Positions 48,720 through 62,204 of a stretch of DNA of 64,000 bases are shown here, piece after piece (the first letter of the stretch is position 1; each line of letters starts with the position of its first letter). The translations under genes were made by a program, and so were the position numbers. The stretch lies in contig DF236997.1 of the NCBI GenBank assembly GCA_000708835.1, forward strand, positions 217,608 through 281,607, in the 5' to 3' direction. This stretch comes from Klebsormidium nitens (taxonomy: Eukaryota; Streptophyta; Klebsormidiophyceae; Klebsormidiales; Klebsormidiaceae). The notes beneath the pieces were generated by a model that was not told the DNA's origin, did not search any database, and was given only the letters and a program-made list of their open reading frames with translations.

Positions 48720-51700
48720 CTAATACCTGAGCCAATATGTCCTTCTCCTGAACCAGACATAGTCGGCAAGGTTCTGAGTGGGTCCCATGGAAGCGATTGC
48801 GAGGTCCTGCAACAAAGTGGAGCAAGCATAGTGAGGCGTGGGCTGAAAAGGGGTTTTCCTCCGCTTGCATTAGTAACAGGCTTACACCAAAAAACCATTC
48901 ACGCTCTATAGTGTCTTCTTAATAGCGGCAATACTGTAAAGAACGAACTTCTGGGGAGATCGCAAAGCTGTCACGAAGAAACAGAGAAAGATACGAATGC
49001 AACCGTGAATTGACTTCCGAGGCTCAAGCGACATTGAAAGACGAACAGACTCCAAACGAAAGACAAATCCTAACGACGGCACAAGCTCAATGACCAGCAC
49101 TTGCTAGATTTCACACAAGCACGCTCACCTTGTCATAGATGAACCTGTCGGCCACACGCTTGATGGTGTTCGCATCCACTGCGTCAATGCGCGCGATGAG
49201 CTCCGCCGGGGGAATGCGGCGGCCGTATACCAGGAGCTGCAAGGGGCATATTTTTGAGTGGGTTTCCCTGAGCACCTCAACGGGGTGCAAGTACCGCCCC
49301 GTACCAGGTTAAATTCCAACCAGATGACAACGACGCGACTTTATCTAGTAATCCAAGATTCGGCTAGCTCGGCCCACTGTCAAAGTCCGACAAGATAGAG
49401 CCAAGCAGCTGCTCTCCGTTGAGGCCTGCTGCAATGCAAAACTCTTCGATTTCTGATCCCCTTGAGATGAGTCAAACCCAACGCCGTCTTCAAACTGCCG
49501 GCAAACAAGTGGCTTGACGGGCATCGTCCAAAGGAGACGTCGGCTTGAAAGCCGTTCTCACACTTGCCACACGGGCAGACCTAACCCATACGTCAACATG
49601 TGCAATGCCAAAAGACAAGAGTTCTTGCCCCATTTCTAAAACGGACCACTGGAGCAACTCTTCGTTGAGGGCGAGTGACGATCTGAACGAAAGGCTGCAA
49701 CTTATACAGAAGGGGCTGGGCTTGCCACGAACAGAAGGTCAGTGTGCTGCACTAACCTGCCTCCCAATGTCCTCCGCCTTCGGTCCAGTGCCATCTTGTA
49801 GCATCAGGTAATTGGCCTTCAACTGAGGATACAAGAAACGTACCGGCTTTCAGCAAGTAACAAGATTTCGGCGAACATAAGCGAATTCTGCAAAACCACT
49901 CGAGGACAGTGTCAAAAATCTGGGCCTTGGAGGCGACTGTTGCAGAAAAGCTTCCGAGAAAGTCCTCTAGAGTCCTCGGTTCTCACTCCAAGACGAGCAG
50001 ACGACGTTCTTTACAAGTTGCCTGTGAACTGACCTGATTCTTTGCGCGGGTGACATCCATCTCGGACACTCGGTACACTAGCTTGGTGAACTCGTGCATG
50101 ACTGCCCAGCAGAGGTCGTCAGCGACCTTCCCCTGCAAACGAATCGAAAAGACGTCTCAGGTTCCTAGCACAGAACGCTTGGACACCTCATTGTCACGTC
50201 AAGAAGCAAGGTAGAAAGCGAACTGGTCCCAACGATGCATTTCGGAATGCACCGTATTCTTGACGCCTGTGAAAACCTTCAGATTACTCTCTGGTTCTCG
50301 CGATACCTTCCGCATACACCTTAGAGCTGCGGCTCTCGATATCGGACAAATAGACAATGCACGGAATGGGCCACGCTCAAGGCTTCCTTACACAACAGAT
50401 TGCGAGGTACACAGCTTGGTACATATGGTACTCACATCACAGGTAGCGTATATCCCGAACAGGCCTGCGTCACGGTAGTTTGTGTTGAATGCCATGTAGC
50501 TGTCTGCCAAATTGTCTGCTGCTACCCGCTGCGCAAGCTCCGACCTAAGACAGGAAGAAGGAATCCAGTCGTGAGCAGGACCGCTTTCGCCGCCAACGAT
50601 CAGACTCGATTCCTGAAATATATGCGTTAAAGGACGCTATTACAAGGAAGATAGCCAGAAAAGATGGGTCACTTTGCAAGATCTATAACGTGCCTCCGCA
50701 ATCTGGCTTTTCTATATCAATCGTTAAACTAAAGCAAGCGCTCGGATTCCTGAACAAGGACAAGCAGACGGTTTTTACATCAGCATGCACTGTGAACTGG
50801 CTTGTGCCTCACCCCATGTGCTTCCCAGCTCCGGCTGCCTTGGACCAGGACCCAAGCATGGTCTGCATGACCTGAAGAGCCATGGTGTCGGGATCCGTCC
50901 AGGAGGCGCCCTGCACCGCGACCGCAAAGCTGACCTTCTCCATGTCGTCGTCGCGCAGGCGGACCTGCACAAAAACGCTTTCACCAACTTAGACACGGCG
51001 ACATTTCTCTGGCAAAGATGCACAAACGGAAGAAGTCGATCCGTCAGCGTCCGCTCAATCGAGCGGCAAAAGTCCATCTGATCATGCAAGGCTTTATAGG
51101 CAAAGGAAGCGGTTCGAGTCAGCACACAACCGTCCACCTGGTCCCCATCATCAAACGCTTATGTGAAGCTACTCCAAGTGAGCCTCTGGACAATTAAAGG
51201 GACCCGGAAAGTACCTCAGACCCAGTGAAGATGGCCGGGTTCTTGGCCACGAGCTGCGCTGCGGTAGTAGGGTCACTGGACAGGCTGGAGAACTCCTTCT
51301 CAGCGAGCTTGACAAGCTCGTCATGGTCAACAGCCCCCGCGCCAGCAAGCACCTGCACGTAAGCACGATGCTCTCACGATGCTCTGTGCTGACCCAGCTT
51401 CCAAATCGAGCTACTCTGCTGTATGCAACTCCAACAGCTGTCAAGATCCAAATCCCACGAGAGGTGAGCCCATGCAGCCTGCAAACTGAAGGGGTCACTG
51501 CAATTGGTTTTAAAGACTCCGGACGCAGTCTTCAAGAAACCTGCTGCTAAAACAAGCAAAGCCTGCAAACGGTTTGGCCCAGAGGAAGTAGATGTAGATG
51601 ACAAAGGACTCATCAGCAGCGTTACAATGGGGAAGCAGGGATCGAATCTTACCATCCGAGGAGCGGTGTAGTGCGTGGAGATGTAGTCCTCAATATCCTC

Positions 51701-53386
51701 CTTGGTGATGGACTGGATGTTCTCCATTGGCCCGAGGATAGTCTGACCAAGGGGGCTGTGCTGGAACGCTGTCGCGTGCAGGTGATCAAACAGGACCTCA
51801 TCGGACAGGCCCTCGATCTGCACGTACGATTAAAATTCAGCCGCCGATCATGTGTGAAGGAGTAGCTCTAGTTAAACTGGCTTGCAAGAAGCAGCACCTG
51901 GGCGACTCTCCCCCCTGGCAGGCTGTGCACGTGATCAGCATGCTACAGGTACAAAGTATCTGCTCTACGGATAAGCGCAGCACCAACATTTCATCAGAAT
52001 TGTCCTGGACAACAGTGCCACTTTCTGGCATTGTTTTGAAGAAGCATGGAATATCAAGAGGGGCCAGTACTGGAAAGAGATCTTGCTCAAATTGGATGCT
52101 TTTCTGACGGGTTCTATGCAAAGATACAAATTCTAGTGAAATCTTCGACAAAAAGGCTTGCAAATCAAACTACCATAATTACTAGGTACAAACACAATGC
52201 AGGCATCAGACAATCAGTTAATGTGACTGCTTATCCAGCGCAAGATGTTAAATTCAATCTGATATACGGCGCGCAAGATGCAAGATTCAATCTGACCATT
52301 ACCAAGTGCCCTTTCCCTAATACCTGGTACAATGACAGTGTTTCGCAGAGAGGATTCAGAAGTTGAAGCCGGCTCCGTGAATACGGAAGCGTACAAAAAG
52401 CATGCACCCAATCAATGCAGCAAGAATGCGACTGATAATTAAGGTAAGTGTCTGAGAAGGTGGCCAATTCACAGCATGCAAGGTTTTCGCATGGCATGTA
52501 ATTTTTTAGATGCATGGCTTGCAAAACGCACGTTTTGCAAAACAGGCCAGGAATCTGTTCTTCAGAATTTAAGCTATGGTGAACAAGATAACCTCGCAGG
52601 GAATTAGAAACCTGACCCACTCCGCTGGAGATCCACGGCTGCTTATCGAGAATGACCGCAAAAGTAATGCACGGCAACATTTAGAAGCCAATTTTTGAGG
52701 TAGAAACCACCAATCTGCATCATATCAAATTCTTCCTTTTCACAGCATGTTGCTCGATCCAAAAGCTGCACAGAAAACAGATCCCTTAAGGAGTGCTATT
52801 CTTCCTCACTCACCTCCCTCATCTCCTGGAGGATCACGCTCCGTTCCCTGTCGACGTCCTCCTGCTTGATCGACGAGTTTTGCAAAATGTCCCCAAGGAT
52901 GTTCATTGCTTTTGGCACGTCATTCTTCACAACTTTCGCATAGTAGGTCGTCTGTTCCCGGGACGTGTACGCATTCAGATGGCCCCCCATGTTCTCAACC
53001 TCTTCCTCCAGCGCCCTAGTGCTCCTCTTCTTTGTCCCCTTGAAAGCCATGTGCTCCAGAAAGTGCGCGGTGCCATTGTTGGCTGCCGACTCAAACCTGC
53101 TGCCTGCATCAATCCAGACCCCTACTGTTGCAGTCTCAGCGTGAGGAGTTGTTTCTGTAGCTACTCGGAGACCATTTGCCAGGGTTGTGATCTTGGTCTC
53201 AGGCCTGCCGAGTATGCTAGTCAGATCATGGTTGACTGCTACGGGGGAATTGTACTTCACAAACCGCTCATCTTGGACCGTGAGAGCCTCTGCAGCATAT
53301 GCCCTGGTGGCAGAAAGCTGGGCGCCCCCAAGCTGTGTCACCTTTCTTCCCTGCCGTGCAACGGCCGCCAAGATCTTTGAGGCCAT
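48720..53386 (-). CDS. MPPB: Mitochondrial processing peptidase beta subunit / complex III core 1 (9 exons)
   Basis: Minus-strand exons, 5' to 3': 53386-52814, 51817-51653, 51352-51215, 50964-50813, 50544-50436, 50132-50034, 49822-49757, 49236-49129, 48806-48720; 498 aa, all in phase. MPP beta is the zinc-binding subunit that cuts presequences off imported proteins; in plants it is also a core subunit of the cytochrome bc1 complex in the inner membrane. The inverted zinc motif HFLEH is at 108-112, and the third ligand Glu is at 188 (QEMRE), exactly 76 residues after the second His as the family requires. The N-terminal ~32 residues are basic and Ala-rich, a mitochondrial presequence. Further family blocks: [71 protein letters not shown]. 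The C-terminus [14 protein letters not shown] is the typical plant end. It is divergent with the PP2C gene across 886 bp. Confidence 0.97.
52239..52297. repeat. 33-bp-period direct repeat in MPPB intron 1
   Basis: Two similar 26-bp units (cgcaagatg..aattcaatctga) begin at 52239 and 52272 within the ~1 kb first intron of the MPP beta gene. Confidence 0.65.
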
Positions 53387-54272
53387 GGCCGGGCCCCCGG
53401 ACTTGACCTCAGAATTTCCAAGTGCACCTCGGGTGTTTTGTCAACCGAGACGGGCGCCCCTCTCAAACCATGCGGCTGTCGCTTCCAGCCCGCAGCAGCG
53501 GTGCGCCCTTCTTCAGCTCGCGAACACACCTAGCAGCTCGAGAACACACCTAACATCAGCCTCTCCTCTATAACTATAAACTTTAATAGTAATAAGGATC
53601 TAATAGTAATAACGAAGAGGAATCTCCAGGTTAACCAACACTAAAACCCTAAGCACTAATTTACTCGCTCCGCACCCAAGCCCACCCTAACCACCATACT
53701 AACCCCACCCGTCCTCATCGAGTCCTTATTACTATTAGACCTTGTTACAATCAAAATTTACTTTTATCTCTCCTCTTGCCATTGGAACGAATTTGACCCG
53801 CTTGGTTAAGACTTTGTTTTCAAGATGTAAGCGACGTTGAAGTCTCGCTAAAGTCGGCTACCTGATTATTTGGGAGCTACGATATGAGTACGTGTCTGTC
53901 CCAGAATCGGGCTTTCGAGGTCGCCCCCGTAGCTGGGTTTGCATATAGGTACCGGAACTCGGTTTCGAGCACTGCAGCCTTGCTGTTGCTCGAAAAGTTC
54001 CATGTACTTATTGAACCTGGGAAGCTCAACGTCCTAAGGCTACGGCCCACACTTGAACTTGAAGGCCACTAGAAGATCCACAGGCACAGCAGACTGGGCA
54101 TTGCATCAGCATTGCAGTTTGCAGCAAGCTACATTGCCTCAGCTGTTGTCAAAGACGTCCCCCTTCCTTTATGTTGAAAGATCGGCAAAGGGAGCAGGAC
54201 TTTTGTTGAGTTGTCTCATCAACCGATAAGTACTCTCCTCGGCGCGCTCACTTGTCACATTTGGCCAGCAGA
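53387..54272. promoter_or_regulatory. Divergent promoter region between MPPB and the PP2C gene
   Basis: The 886 bp between two opposite start codons must hold both promoters. Visible: a 20-bp tandem duplication (53515-53534 and 53535-53554; agctcgcgaacacacctagc type) in the probable MPPB 5' leader; an AT-rich direct repeat (taatagtaataa) near 53584 and 53602; and its inverted copy at 53723-53737 (tccttattactatta), a perfect 15-bp partner of 53584-53598. No clear TATA box. Confidence 0.55.
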
Positions 54273-57200
54273 ATGGCCAATGCAGCGACTGCAGGTCGTC
54301 TCCTAATCAACCAGCAAGCGGCGCTTCAAAGAGGTGGTGCGGACAGGGAATGCCAACCTGGGGGAGCTAAGGTGAGCCATGCCCCGATTCAAACGATGTG
54401 CATGCAGAGGCTTTGAGGAACTTACCATTACGAAAACTTGTACAAGTTTTCAATTTGATAGTTTGCTGCCCAAAACAAGAATACCTCATGCAGGCGAAAT
54501 TGATGTCCTTCATCAATATACCGGTAGTGAATACACTACAGCCACAAACAAGTGCAGATCTAGACACAGCCACTCTTGATTGACAGCGAGACAAGGCCAG
54601 TTGAAATGCTAGGCCCCATTTTGATGCTAGAATAAGACAGACAAGGCCCTGCATCCAGCATTGCTTACTAGGTAGGATTCAATAATTGACCCCAACTTGA
54701 ACAGCGATGCTTACTGTACTCTCGAATTGCGGCAGGCCTTCTACACCCCGTCTACTGGAAAGAGGCGGTCGGGCTCTAGGCGTTCATCCGCTGGACTCCA
54801 TTCGCAGCCTCTGTCAAGCATTCCAGCAGGGTTCCAGAGGAGCAGGCTAGATGAAGGTTAGTACATCTCCTCTTGCGGATCAAAGGATGACAGTAATAGC
54901 TTGTGAATCTGAGTTTGTGATATGGACTTTTCAAAGTTGCTCTTTAAAATCTTGTAGTCCAATGGCTGTGCTTCCATTCATGTCAAAAGTGTGGGTGTTT
55001 CTCCCCCTGCGCACCCCTCTCTTCAGTCCATAAAGGGGAGGGTGCCCTTCATGTATCATCATTTGCCTCACCTATGACGATGATCGTCTCTTGTTGAGCT
55101 GCAAAGGTTTCCATTGATGTCTCTTGTAATGGTGAATTTCTGGTCACTCTTGGCCTCACTTTTTACGTGTGGCTTCTCCCCTCATTCAGGTTACGCCTCC
55201 TTGGACAGCCCGGGAGCCTGCGCAAGTCGTGTGTCCATGGCTGCGGCAGGTGCCGCAGTTGCTGCAGAAGCAAGGTAGGGAAACGTTCTCTTGAAATGAG
55301 AGAGGCAAGCCCGTGAATGTGGTGCAATCATCACAGTCTGAACAGGTCAAGTAAGAAGCCAGGCAGCTGTTGGGCTAGATCACTGATCCCACTTGCCTCG
55401 AAAGTATTTTTCTTTGAACCAACTATGCAGTTTCTAACTAAGTTGAGAGCCGTGATCTCTGGACCGTCAGAACTTCAGCTGGTGCGCACGCCATTGGACT
55501 GGCTAGTGGTCCTCGGGGCGGCCCCGGACTCGGCCTGACTCACGTCTCACCACAGCGTCCCCGCGAGAAGGGGCTGCCAGCCAACTTCCGTTTCTGACAA
55601 ACGGCGTTCTTGCGCTGCAGTGTGGGGGTGGCTGGTGTCCAGGGCTCAGGGCGTGTCCAAATGGAAGACACGTGAGCTCCCAGGTTCCTCCAAGTTTTCA
55701 AGTGTTTCTCTTTTTGACATTCTCTGTGCCAGTGGAGTATAAGATGCTGCCGTCTGGGTTCAGATGCTGCCATCATGATTCTGGTTGGAGATGGAAGAAC
55801 GGGCTGGTGTGGCAACAAATGGAGCACAGGGGCATGGAAACTTTCGAACTACGAAAGGATTCAGCCTGATGCATGAGGAAGCGCCTTTCCTCCTTAAGAA
55901 CGTCCTCTGATGCTGTTGCCGCCTGTGCTTGCAGACACTATGTTGGAACTGAGGGCGATGTCTTCTCGGCGGGAGTGTTTGATGGGCATGGAGGCAACGC
56001 TGTTGCAAAGTAAGAAGGACGTCGCAAGCTTCCTCGAATGCTGGCAAGTACGCTTCAAATACAGGGCTTACTACACTTCCTTGTTCACCAGTGAGTAGAG
56101 TGTTTTGGTGCCACGAGGCTTACCACGTGGCTACTGAGGAGTTGGAAAGCATATTGCTGATGGAGATCTAGTTGCTTGTAGAGTAGGCCTTCCGCAGTGC
56201 CCCTATCATCAGACTTCTATTGAGCTCTCTGGCGAAGATAGCCGTCAAGAGGACCTGTTCGTCTCATTCTTTGGGTGTCTAGAGACTGATTTAGGCGACC
56301 CTGGCCACTCCCTGCAGTTTCTTGGAGAAGAGTTTTTGGCCCGCATACAAAGGAGCGTTGAAAGGTAAGCGGCGAATTCAATGGCCAGTACGGCACCGTA
56401 CCTTTTCGCCTTCACACTGGGCTTTCGACTCCGTTTGCTCGTCCCTTCTTGAGACCCGCCATCAGGCCGTTTTGGAGACTGCGCTCGGTGTACAATCAAC
56501 GGCGAGAACTTTTAAGTAGCTGAGCCCATCATGATGCTATGCGAGTATCTTTTGCCAGGCAAGTTCGGGGAGAAGTTCGCCCTCATCCGAGCGACGAAGA
56601 AGACGTACCTGCAACTCGACGAGGAGCTCACAGTAAGTACCTCGTTTCTTTGACGGACCTGCAAATATTTGCGGGAAACCTGGGGTCCTTCGGTTGAAAA
56701 CTTTGGGATTATTCTCCTTGAACAAGATTGATTCCAAGGGTGCAACGATGTGCACTCTGGGACTCCTTCGAAGACTTGGCTCGAAGCAGATTGTGGAAGC
56801 GTACTAATGCTGCTGCGACGTAAACCTCACTTCGAATGCCACGAAGCATGCGGAACCTGTCGATGAAAAGTTGCTGCCTGCTTGGATTTGACACGGTGTA
56901 AGCACGAGGCTGACCTTCTGCTTGCCTCAGCAGTTGTCCGCTTTGGCTTTGACTGTCGAACCCCCTAGAAGTCTGCGGTTCGATCTCGAGCCTAAGCAGC
57001 GAGCACAGGCAGATGCCTCCAGATATCAAGTGTCATTAGTCGCATCCTAAGCCGACAGTATTTTGAGACAGCGGTCTAGTAAGTCTTGTCGGGTATCGTG
57101 TCCGTCTAGAAGTAGCGACGTACAGATCACCACCTCGAAAAGGCCTCACTCAGTCTGCCTCTCTTCTGATGGCAGGCAGCACCGAAAGGCTTGTTCGGGG

Positions 57201-59966
57201 GCATGCGCGAGCGTGGTCTGGGAGGGTCCAAGTGCGGAGCAACAGCTGCGACCGTAGCAGTCGGGACAAACGCAGGTTCGGGCTTTCGATGATCTCGATT
57301 CGACTTTCTGAGCTTGTGTCGGTCTTCGAAGTGCTTGTGAATATATAAAGGCCTTCGGCGTGAATCTCGTGCTTCGGAGTCCTTTCTCCTTCTTCCGACG
57401 AAGTCCTCCAAGCCTTCCCAAATGCCGCTTGCTATAGAGTCTTCCATAATGATATAGAGTCTTCCATGCTGAAGTCTTGAACGGTTTGGACGGTCCATTT
57501 TTGGGTTTTCTTCAATGCTAATCGACACTGTTTTATGTTGACAATCGTACTTAATGTCCTCGTAATGAAGCGCTGATTGAGTTGTGTTGAGCGCCATGTT
57601 CAAGTGGGCCTGCTTAGCAGTCTTCGAGGATCTTGCTGACCTTGGCTTTTGAAAACAATATGCGGTGCTGTTACTTTCGCAAGAGCACCGTCGAAACGAA
57701 GCGCTTACTGTTGCCCGGGCTTGTAGCGACTATAAGGAGGCCAGAACAGCCAGCTTACTTGCCAACCGGTCTTGTGAATCAAAATTTCCTCTCTTCTCCG
57801 GGAGCCTGTCCGCTTCGCTCGAAGACCATTTTTGAATCTCAGTTACTAGAATACTCTCACCAGAGAGGATAGTACTCCGGAAGCCCGCGTACAATTTGAG
57901 ACGTTTCCCTTGGAACGTAAAACTTTGAACCGACCCTTACAATCGCACCATTTGCTTGCATAGGGTGCGAGAAAGTGCTCGTGGCTGCCAACGTGGGCGA
58001 CTCGCGGGTGCTGCTGGTGCGCAATGGGGAGCCGCTGCAGCTAACGGTGGATCACACGGTGAGTTCGCATTCCCGCTAACGGCGTGTTCGAAGTTGCTTG
58101 TTGTAGGCCTTTGATTCTCGTTTTTAAAGGTACCTAAAATGGAAACGCGCAACACTTGTGATAGAGGAGTGTGGAAGCGTCGGAAATTCTGGCGTCTTAG
58201 TGGATAGGCTGAAAGCGGCAGAGATCCTCCGCTGCTTCCGTAAGGACTTCGGCGGCTTCTGCTGGTAGGAAATTTTGCAAGTTGCTCGAATTCTGGTCAG
58301 ACCTTGCACAGCTGTGCGGAAATGCACTGGGATTTGACTTGTGCTGCTGTTACAATCGATGGGCGAACCCCACTGGGATTTGACCTTGTGCTGCTGTTAC
58401 AATCGATGGGCGAACCCCGAGGTTTGTATTTCGCTGATTCAGCGTCAGTTCTCGTGAGCTGCTCTCAGCACCATCCATATCTCTGGCTGCGGCAACCATA
58501 TAATACAATATCTCAGTATTCCACTGTCTTTCTATCTCAGTATTCCACTGCCTTTCCCTACAATGGATTGACCTCAAAGGAAGATAGCCCCCACTTGGCT
58601 CGTCAACCGTCTGACTGAGCTGAATGATTGAGATCTTCCGCCCCGCAGCCTGACCGAGAGGAGGAGCGGATACGCATTGAGTTGAAGAACCCGAACTTGA
58701 AGAAGCCGCTGGTCGTCAACGTCGGGGGCACGTGGCGAGTCGGAGGACTGCTCGCGCTCTCGAGGGCGTTCGGAGATGTGTACTTGAAAGAGTGAGACTG
58801 ACCTGCTTCCTTCTTTGCAATTTCTACTATGGGCCCGTGTAATGATCTGCGTTTGTTGTGTGCCAAGGATAAGATGCATGATAGGCGACTGATCTACTCA
58901 ATGAACGCCTCCAGGAGTCGCTTTCGAACTCCGAATTGCCAAGTGGGTCGTATTGCGGGAACGGAATTTCCCCACAACAATCCTTGTGATGCTTTCAACA
59001 GGATCCTTCTACGAACAGGAGGTGTGAGAATTGTAAGAAGCCTGTTTCTGGAGAAGGTCGATTGATGGTGGCACAAACGTCCTTCGTCAAGTCTCGCGCC
59101 TTGTAGAACGTTTAGTCTTGATCTGGTAATTAATACGGGAACCCCTCACGAAGCCGCTGGATTTTTACTGTGGTCATTATGATTGCTTATCCTCATTCAC
59201 TGAGTCCTTCTGACACTCTTTCAATGCCGTTTGCTGAGCACAATTCGCGACAACGTCCGTTGCCTATATGCTCGGTCTCTGTTTGTACAGTTACAAGAAC
59301 AAGGACGGGGGGGCGGGCGGTTTCGGTTTGATTGCCGAGCCAGACGTTGTGGTGGAGACGGTGACGTCAGATGACGACATGGTCGTGCTGGCAACGGACG
59401 GCATTTTTGAGGTTCTGTCCAATGAGGAGGTCGTGGACTTCGTCAAGGCGGCTGGGTGAGGGACCGGACAGATTGTTCAAGTCCTTTGTTGCTTTTCCGA
59501 AAAAGGTTTCGCCGCTGTGGGGTTGCTCACATGATGTCCGGCTGCAGGGACATGCTTCGAGAGCTTCGATCTGGCACGTTTTCGAAATACGATCCCGTGG
59601 AGGCACTGGTATTAGCGCCCGACCACTTTATCGTGGGCTGTCTCAGGTCCTGCAGATTCTCTGGCGTTTCTTTTAGATTGTGTATGTACGAACGGGCCGA
59701 TCAAACCCATTGGTACCGAATGAGTAAGTGAGCAAATCGTTGAGGGTGAACATTTTCATGGTACAAAAGAGTTCCAATAGCCACTTGCGCTTGCAATTGC
59801 CCTTATGCCGGAACTCATGATCAGTCCCGTCCCGAGGCTAAAGCGGCTTGATTATCTGGATTGCAGGCCTGAGGCATCACTGCAACGAGTCGCAAAGGAC
59901 CTCGTGGCCCTTGCTCAACAAAAGGGGACTCAAGACGATATCACGGTGATTCTTGCGAGATTGTAA
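54273..59966 (+). CDS. PP2C-type protein phosphatase, possibly organelle-targeted (12 exons)
   Basis: Exons 54273-54371, 54736-54856, 55190-55274, 55621-55671, 55935-56009, 56318-56364, 56559-56632, 57176-57275, 57964-58058, 58649-58791, 59291-59455, 59867-59966 join to 384 aa. PP2C enzymes are Mn/Mg-dependent Ser/Thr phosphatases. Metal-binding and signature motifs in order: GSGRVQMEDT (E117, D118), VFDGHGGNA (D135), CGATAATVAV, VANVGDSRVLLVRNG (about 224-237, with an extra Ala), LALSRAFGDVYLK, VVLATDGIFEVLSNEEV (D333), and TQDDITVILARL at the C-terminus (D375/D376). The first ~100 residues are Arg/Ser/Ala-rich with few acids (GKRRSGSRRSSAGLHSQ), like a plastid or mitochondrial transit peptide; the destination is inference. 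There is a longer-than-usual insert (REEERIRIELKNPNLKKP) between the GDSR and SRAFGD motifs. The clade cannot be assigned by eye. The donor after exon 8 (cgcag|gttcgg) is weak but required by phase. Confidence 0.92.
57433..57467. repeat. 15-bp direct repeat in a PP2C intron
   Basis: Two exact copies of tatagagtcttccat begin at 57433 and 57453 in the intron following exon 57176-57275. Confidence 0.7.
58325..58417. repeat. 46-47-bp tandem duplication in a PP2C intron
   Basis: 58325-58370 and 58371-58417 are adjacent copies (cactgggatttgacttgtgc and onward) differing by one inserted base. They lie in the intron between exons 57964-58058 and 58649-58791. Confidence 0.9.
58509..58556. repeat. 24-bp tandem duplication in the same PP2C intron
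   Basis: Units 58509-58532 and 58533-58556 (tatctcagtattccactg followed by tctttc or cctttc) differ at one base. This is the second tandem duplication within 200 bp. Confidence 0.9.
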
Positions 59967-62204
59967 TTATGTATTGATAGGCCGCTGTGTTGTATTGTTT
60001 TGTCTTGAGATTGAATGTGCGTTGTATGTTTGTCAAACCTTTTTTAAGGAAGTGCAATGTGGTGTACAAGCCTTCAAATATTTAACCGCACTTCTTAAAG
60101 TGTACTGCATAATGGCCGGCAGAGGCATTGCAGTGTGATTTGCCGCAACAATGCAGCTCGCAATTTCAGAGATGATTGCTTTTTGGGTACTGTACAGTAC
60201 ATTATGACACACGCCAGCAGCTTCGCCTTGTGCGAAGGACCACGTGTACTTGGAGTCGAGGTTTTATCGAGTACGCACACGTCCTATGTATAAAGTTGCA
60301 TTGATTCAAGATCAGGGCTCAATTGTATACCGGGCCCTAGTGTAGCTACATGGCAGGGATTGGTGCATCGTTTTACATGTGAAAAAAATATGCGCCATGA
60401 GGTTCAGGCCCTCATTCATGTGCACAATGTTTTCCGGGTAATTCGATATCATGGACTGAGCGTTACTAAGCAATAGACAACAAACCTAATATGACTGTGT
60501 TCTAAGAAAAAAGTTATGGATGTCAGATCTATCCAGGTTTCAACATATAATCGAAAGAATTGTCAGTGACATTCAGCATTTGGCTCGAATCAATATAGAT
60601 AAACTCCTAAGATTTCCGGCTGCCATGGAAAGTATCTCCCTCTATCAATCTTCTCGGAGATTGTTCCAACAGGTTGTGATCGAGACTGCTCGAATTCGGG
60701 TTTGGCTAGAGTTATCAATTAAGCTTTCCATCTTCAAACTACCCATTAGCTGCCCCTTCGCCTGGCAACTATAGCAGCGAACATCGTCGATGGCAACAAC
60801 ACCGATTTATGAGTGGCTCGGCATTCTTTGCCCAACTGGACTCCTTCTATTCTGCTTGTCCAAATGATTGAACGAGTGGCGCGGCCTTGATCCCAGGCTG
60901 CTCGAGTAGAACTCAGCGCTATCGCGCTAGTGGTGGTGGTGGCACTAAGTCAGATCCGAGCATTTGACCAACCACAGAATCACTAGCTACTCAGAACTTT
61001 GATTAAAGAACCCGTTAAAGAAGGACCTGCCGATACATACATACATACATACTTCTTTTATAAGGCCGTAGCGGTTAAGCCATGGACCTGAAACACTGAA
61101 CAAACGGTTCGATGAGTTTGGGCGTTAGATTCGACGAGCTACCTACATACTACTCTACACTCCTACTGCTGTATTGCTACATATGCACTGCTATCGAATT
61201 CTGCCAGCAGGTTATGCGACCGTTATGAGTTATCGACGTCTTGCAGTTAGCGAGAACCGTGGTCTGGTAACGGCGTCTCTTAGTCGACGGACGTCTTCGG
61301 CTTGTTGTACCCAGGGAACATCTCTTGTTGGCATGCAGTGGCAGTCGTTGTAGCACAGACAGGGGAGGTGGTTGTAGAGCTCGTCTTCGGCCCAATTTTG
61401 AACACTCATCATACCGATTGCTCAGCCAAGCCGGATTGGAGCACTTGAGCCATGATACGTTCTTCCCTCTGAGGGCCATGGGCCAACAACTTTCAAGGAA
61501 GGTTGCAGATGAGGGACAAACTCATGTATTCATGGTACGCGGCTACCAATCGGGCGAAAGGGTTTTCGGAAACATCTCCGACTACCGCAATGATCATGCA
61601 CAATGTAGCTTCGACATGCTCAGTGGTGCTATGCAGAGGGCCATTAAAAACCCTTTCCCAATACGCCCTGTTTTATTGCGATCGGTTTTTAGGGAAAGGG
61701 AAAAGGTACCTCAGGATGAACTCCTGTGCATGTGATGTTCCACCAAGAAACCATGCGGGTCTTGAAGCTGCAGTGATTTATGCAGTACGGGGAGTCCGTT
61801 TAGCAACATGATTGAAAGTTGCTTAGAGCCTCTTTGACCATGCGGCCGAATACAATCGCATAAATTGTATAAGGCTATCCGATCTAAAAACAAAGGCCGA
61901 AATGACACGTATGGAATTTAGACTTGGGTCTGCCACAATGGCGTGAAGTTTGAACGGAGGAGCGGAGTGTTGTATATAGCGAAAATAGGACGTGTCAAGC
62001 TATGAAAGCATAACCTGAACTAGTTTGCCGTGCGCCACTCGGCTATTGCTGACCTCATAGGGTCAAGCTAGACGCCTGCCGTCCTAGCCCTTGACACGTT
62101 CAATCTAGGTTAACTGGCTAGGTCCAGAAGTACCTCAACTCGTCTAAGAAGCAACACGCGTTAATACCGAATTCCCGGCGGTCCCTACCTAGGGCGCTGG
62201 ATGT
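59967..62204. other. Intergenic, no gene recognised
   Basis: About 2.2 kb between two convergent genes. It contains a short tetranucleotide run at 61033-61052 (five atac units). Open frames at 61325-61735 (+) and 61230-61412 (-) have no recognisable relatives or supporting splice structure. Confidence 0.5.
61033..61052. repeat. (ATAC)5 microsatellite
   Basis: Five perfect tetranucleotide units in intergenic DNA. Confidence 0.95.

Noticed and set aside
53630-53660. Telomere-like 'aaccctaa' motif
   Set aside because: Single short occurrence, not an array.
61325-61735. 136-codon open frame in the right intergenic region, and a Cys-rich 60-codon frame on the opposite strand (61412-61230)
   Set aside because: No family resemblance, no splice context, and the two overlap antisense, so at most one could be real; evidence is too weak.
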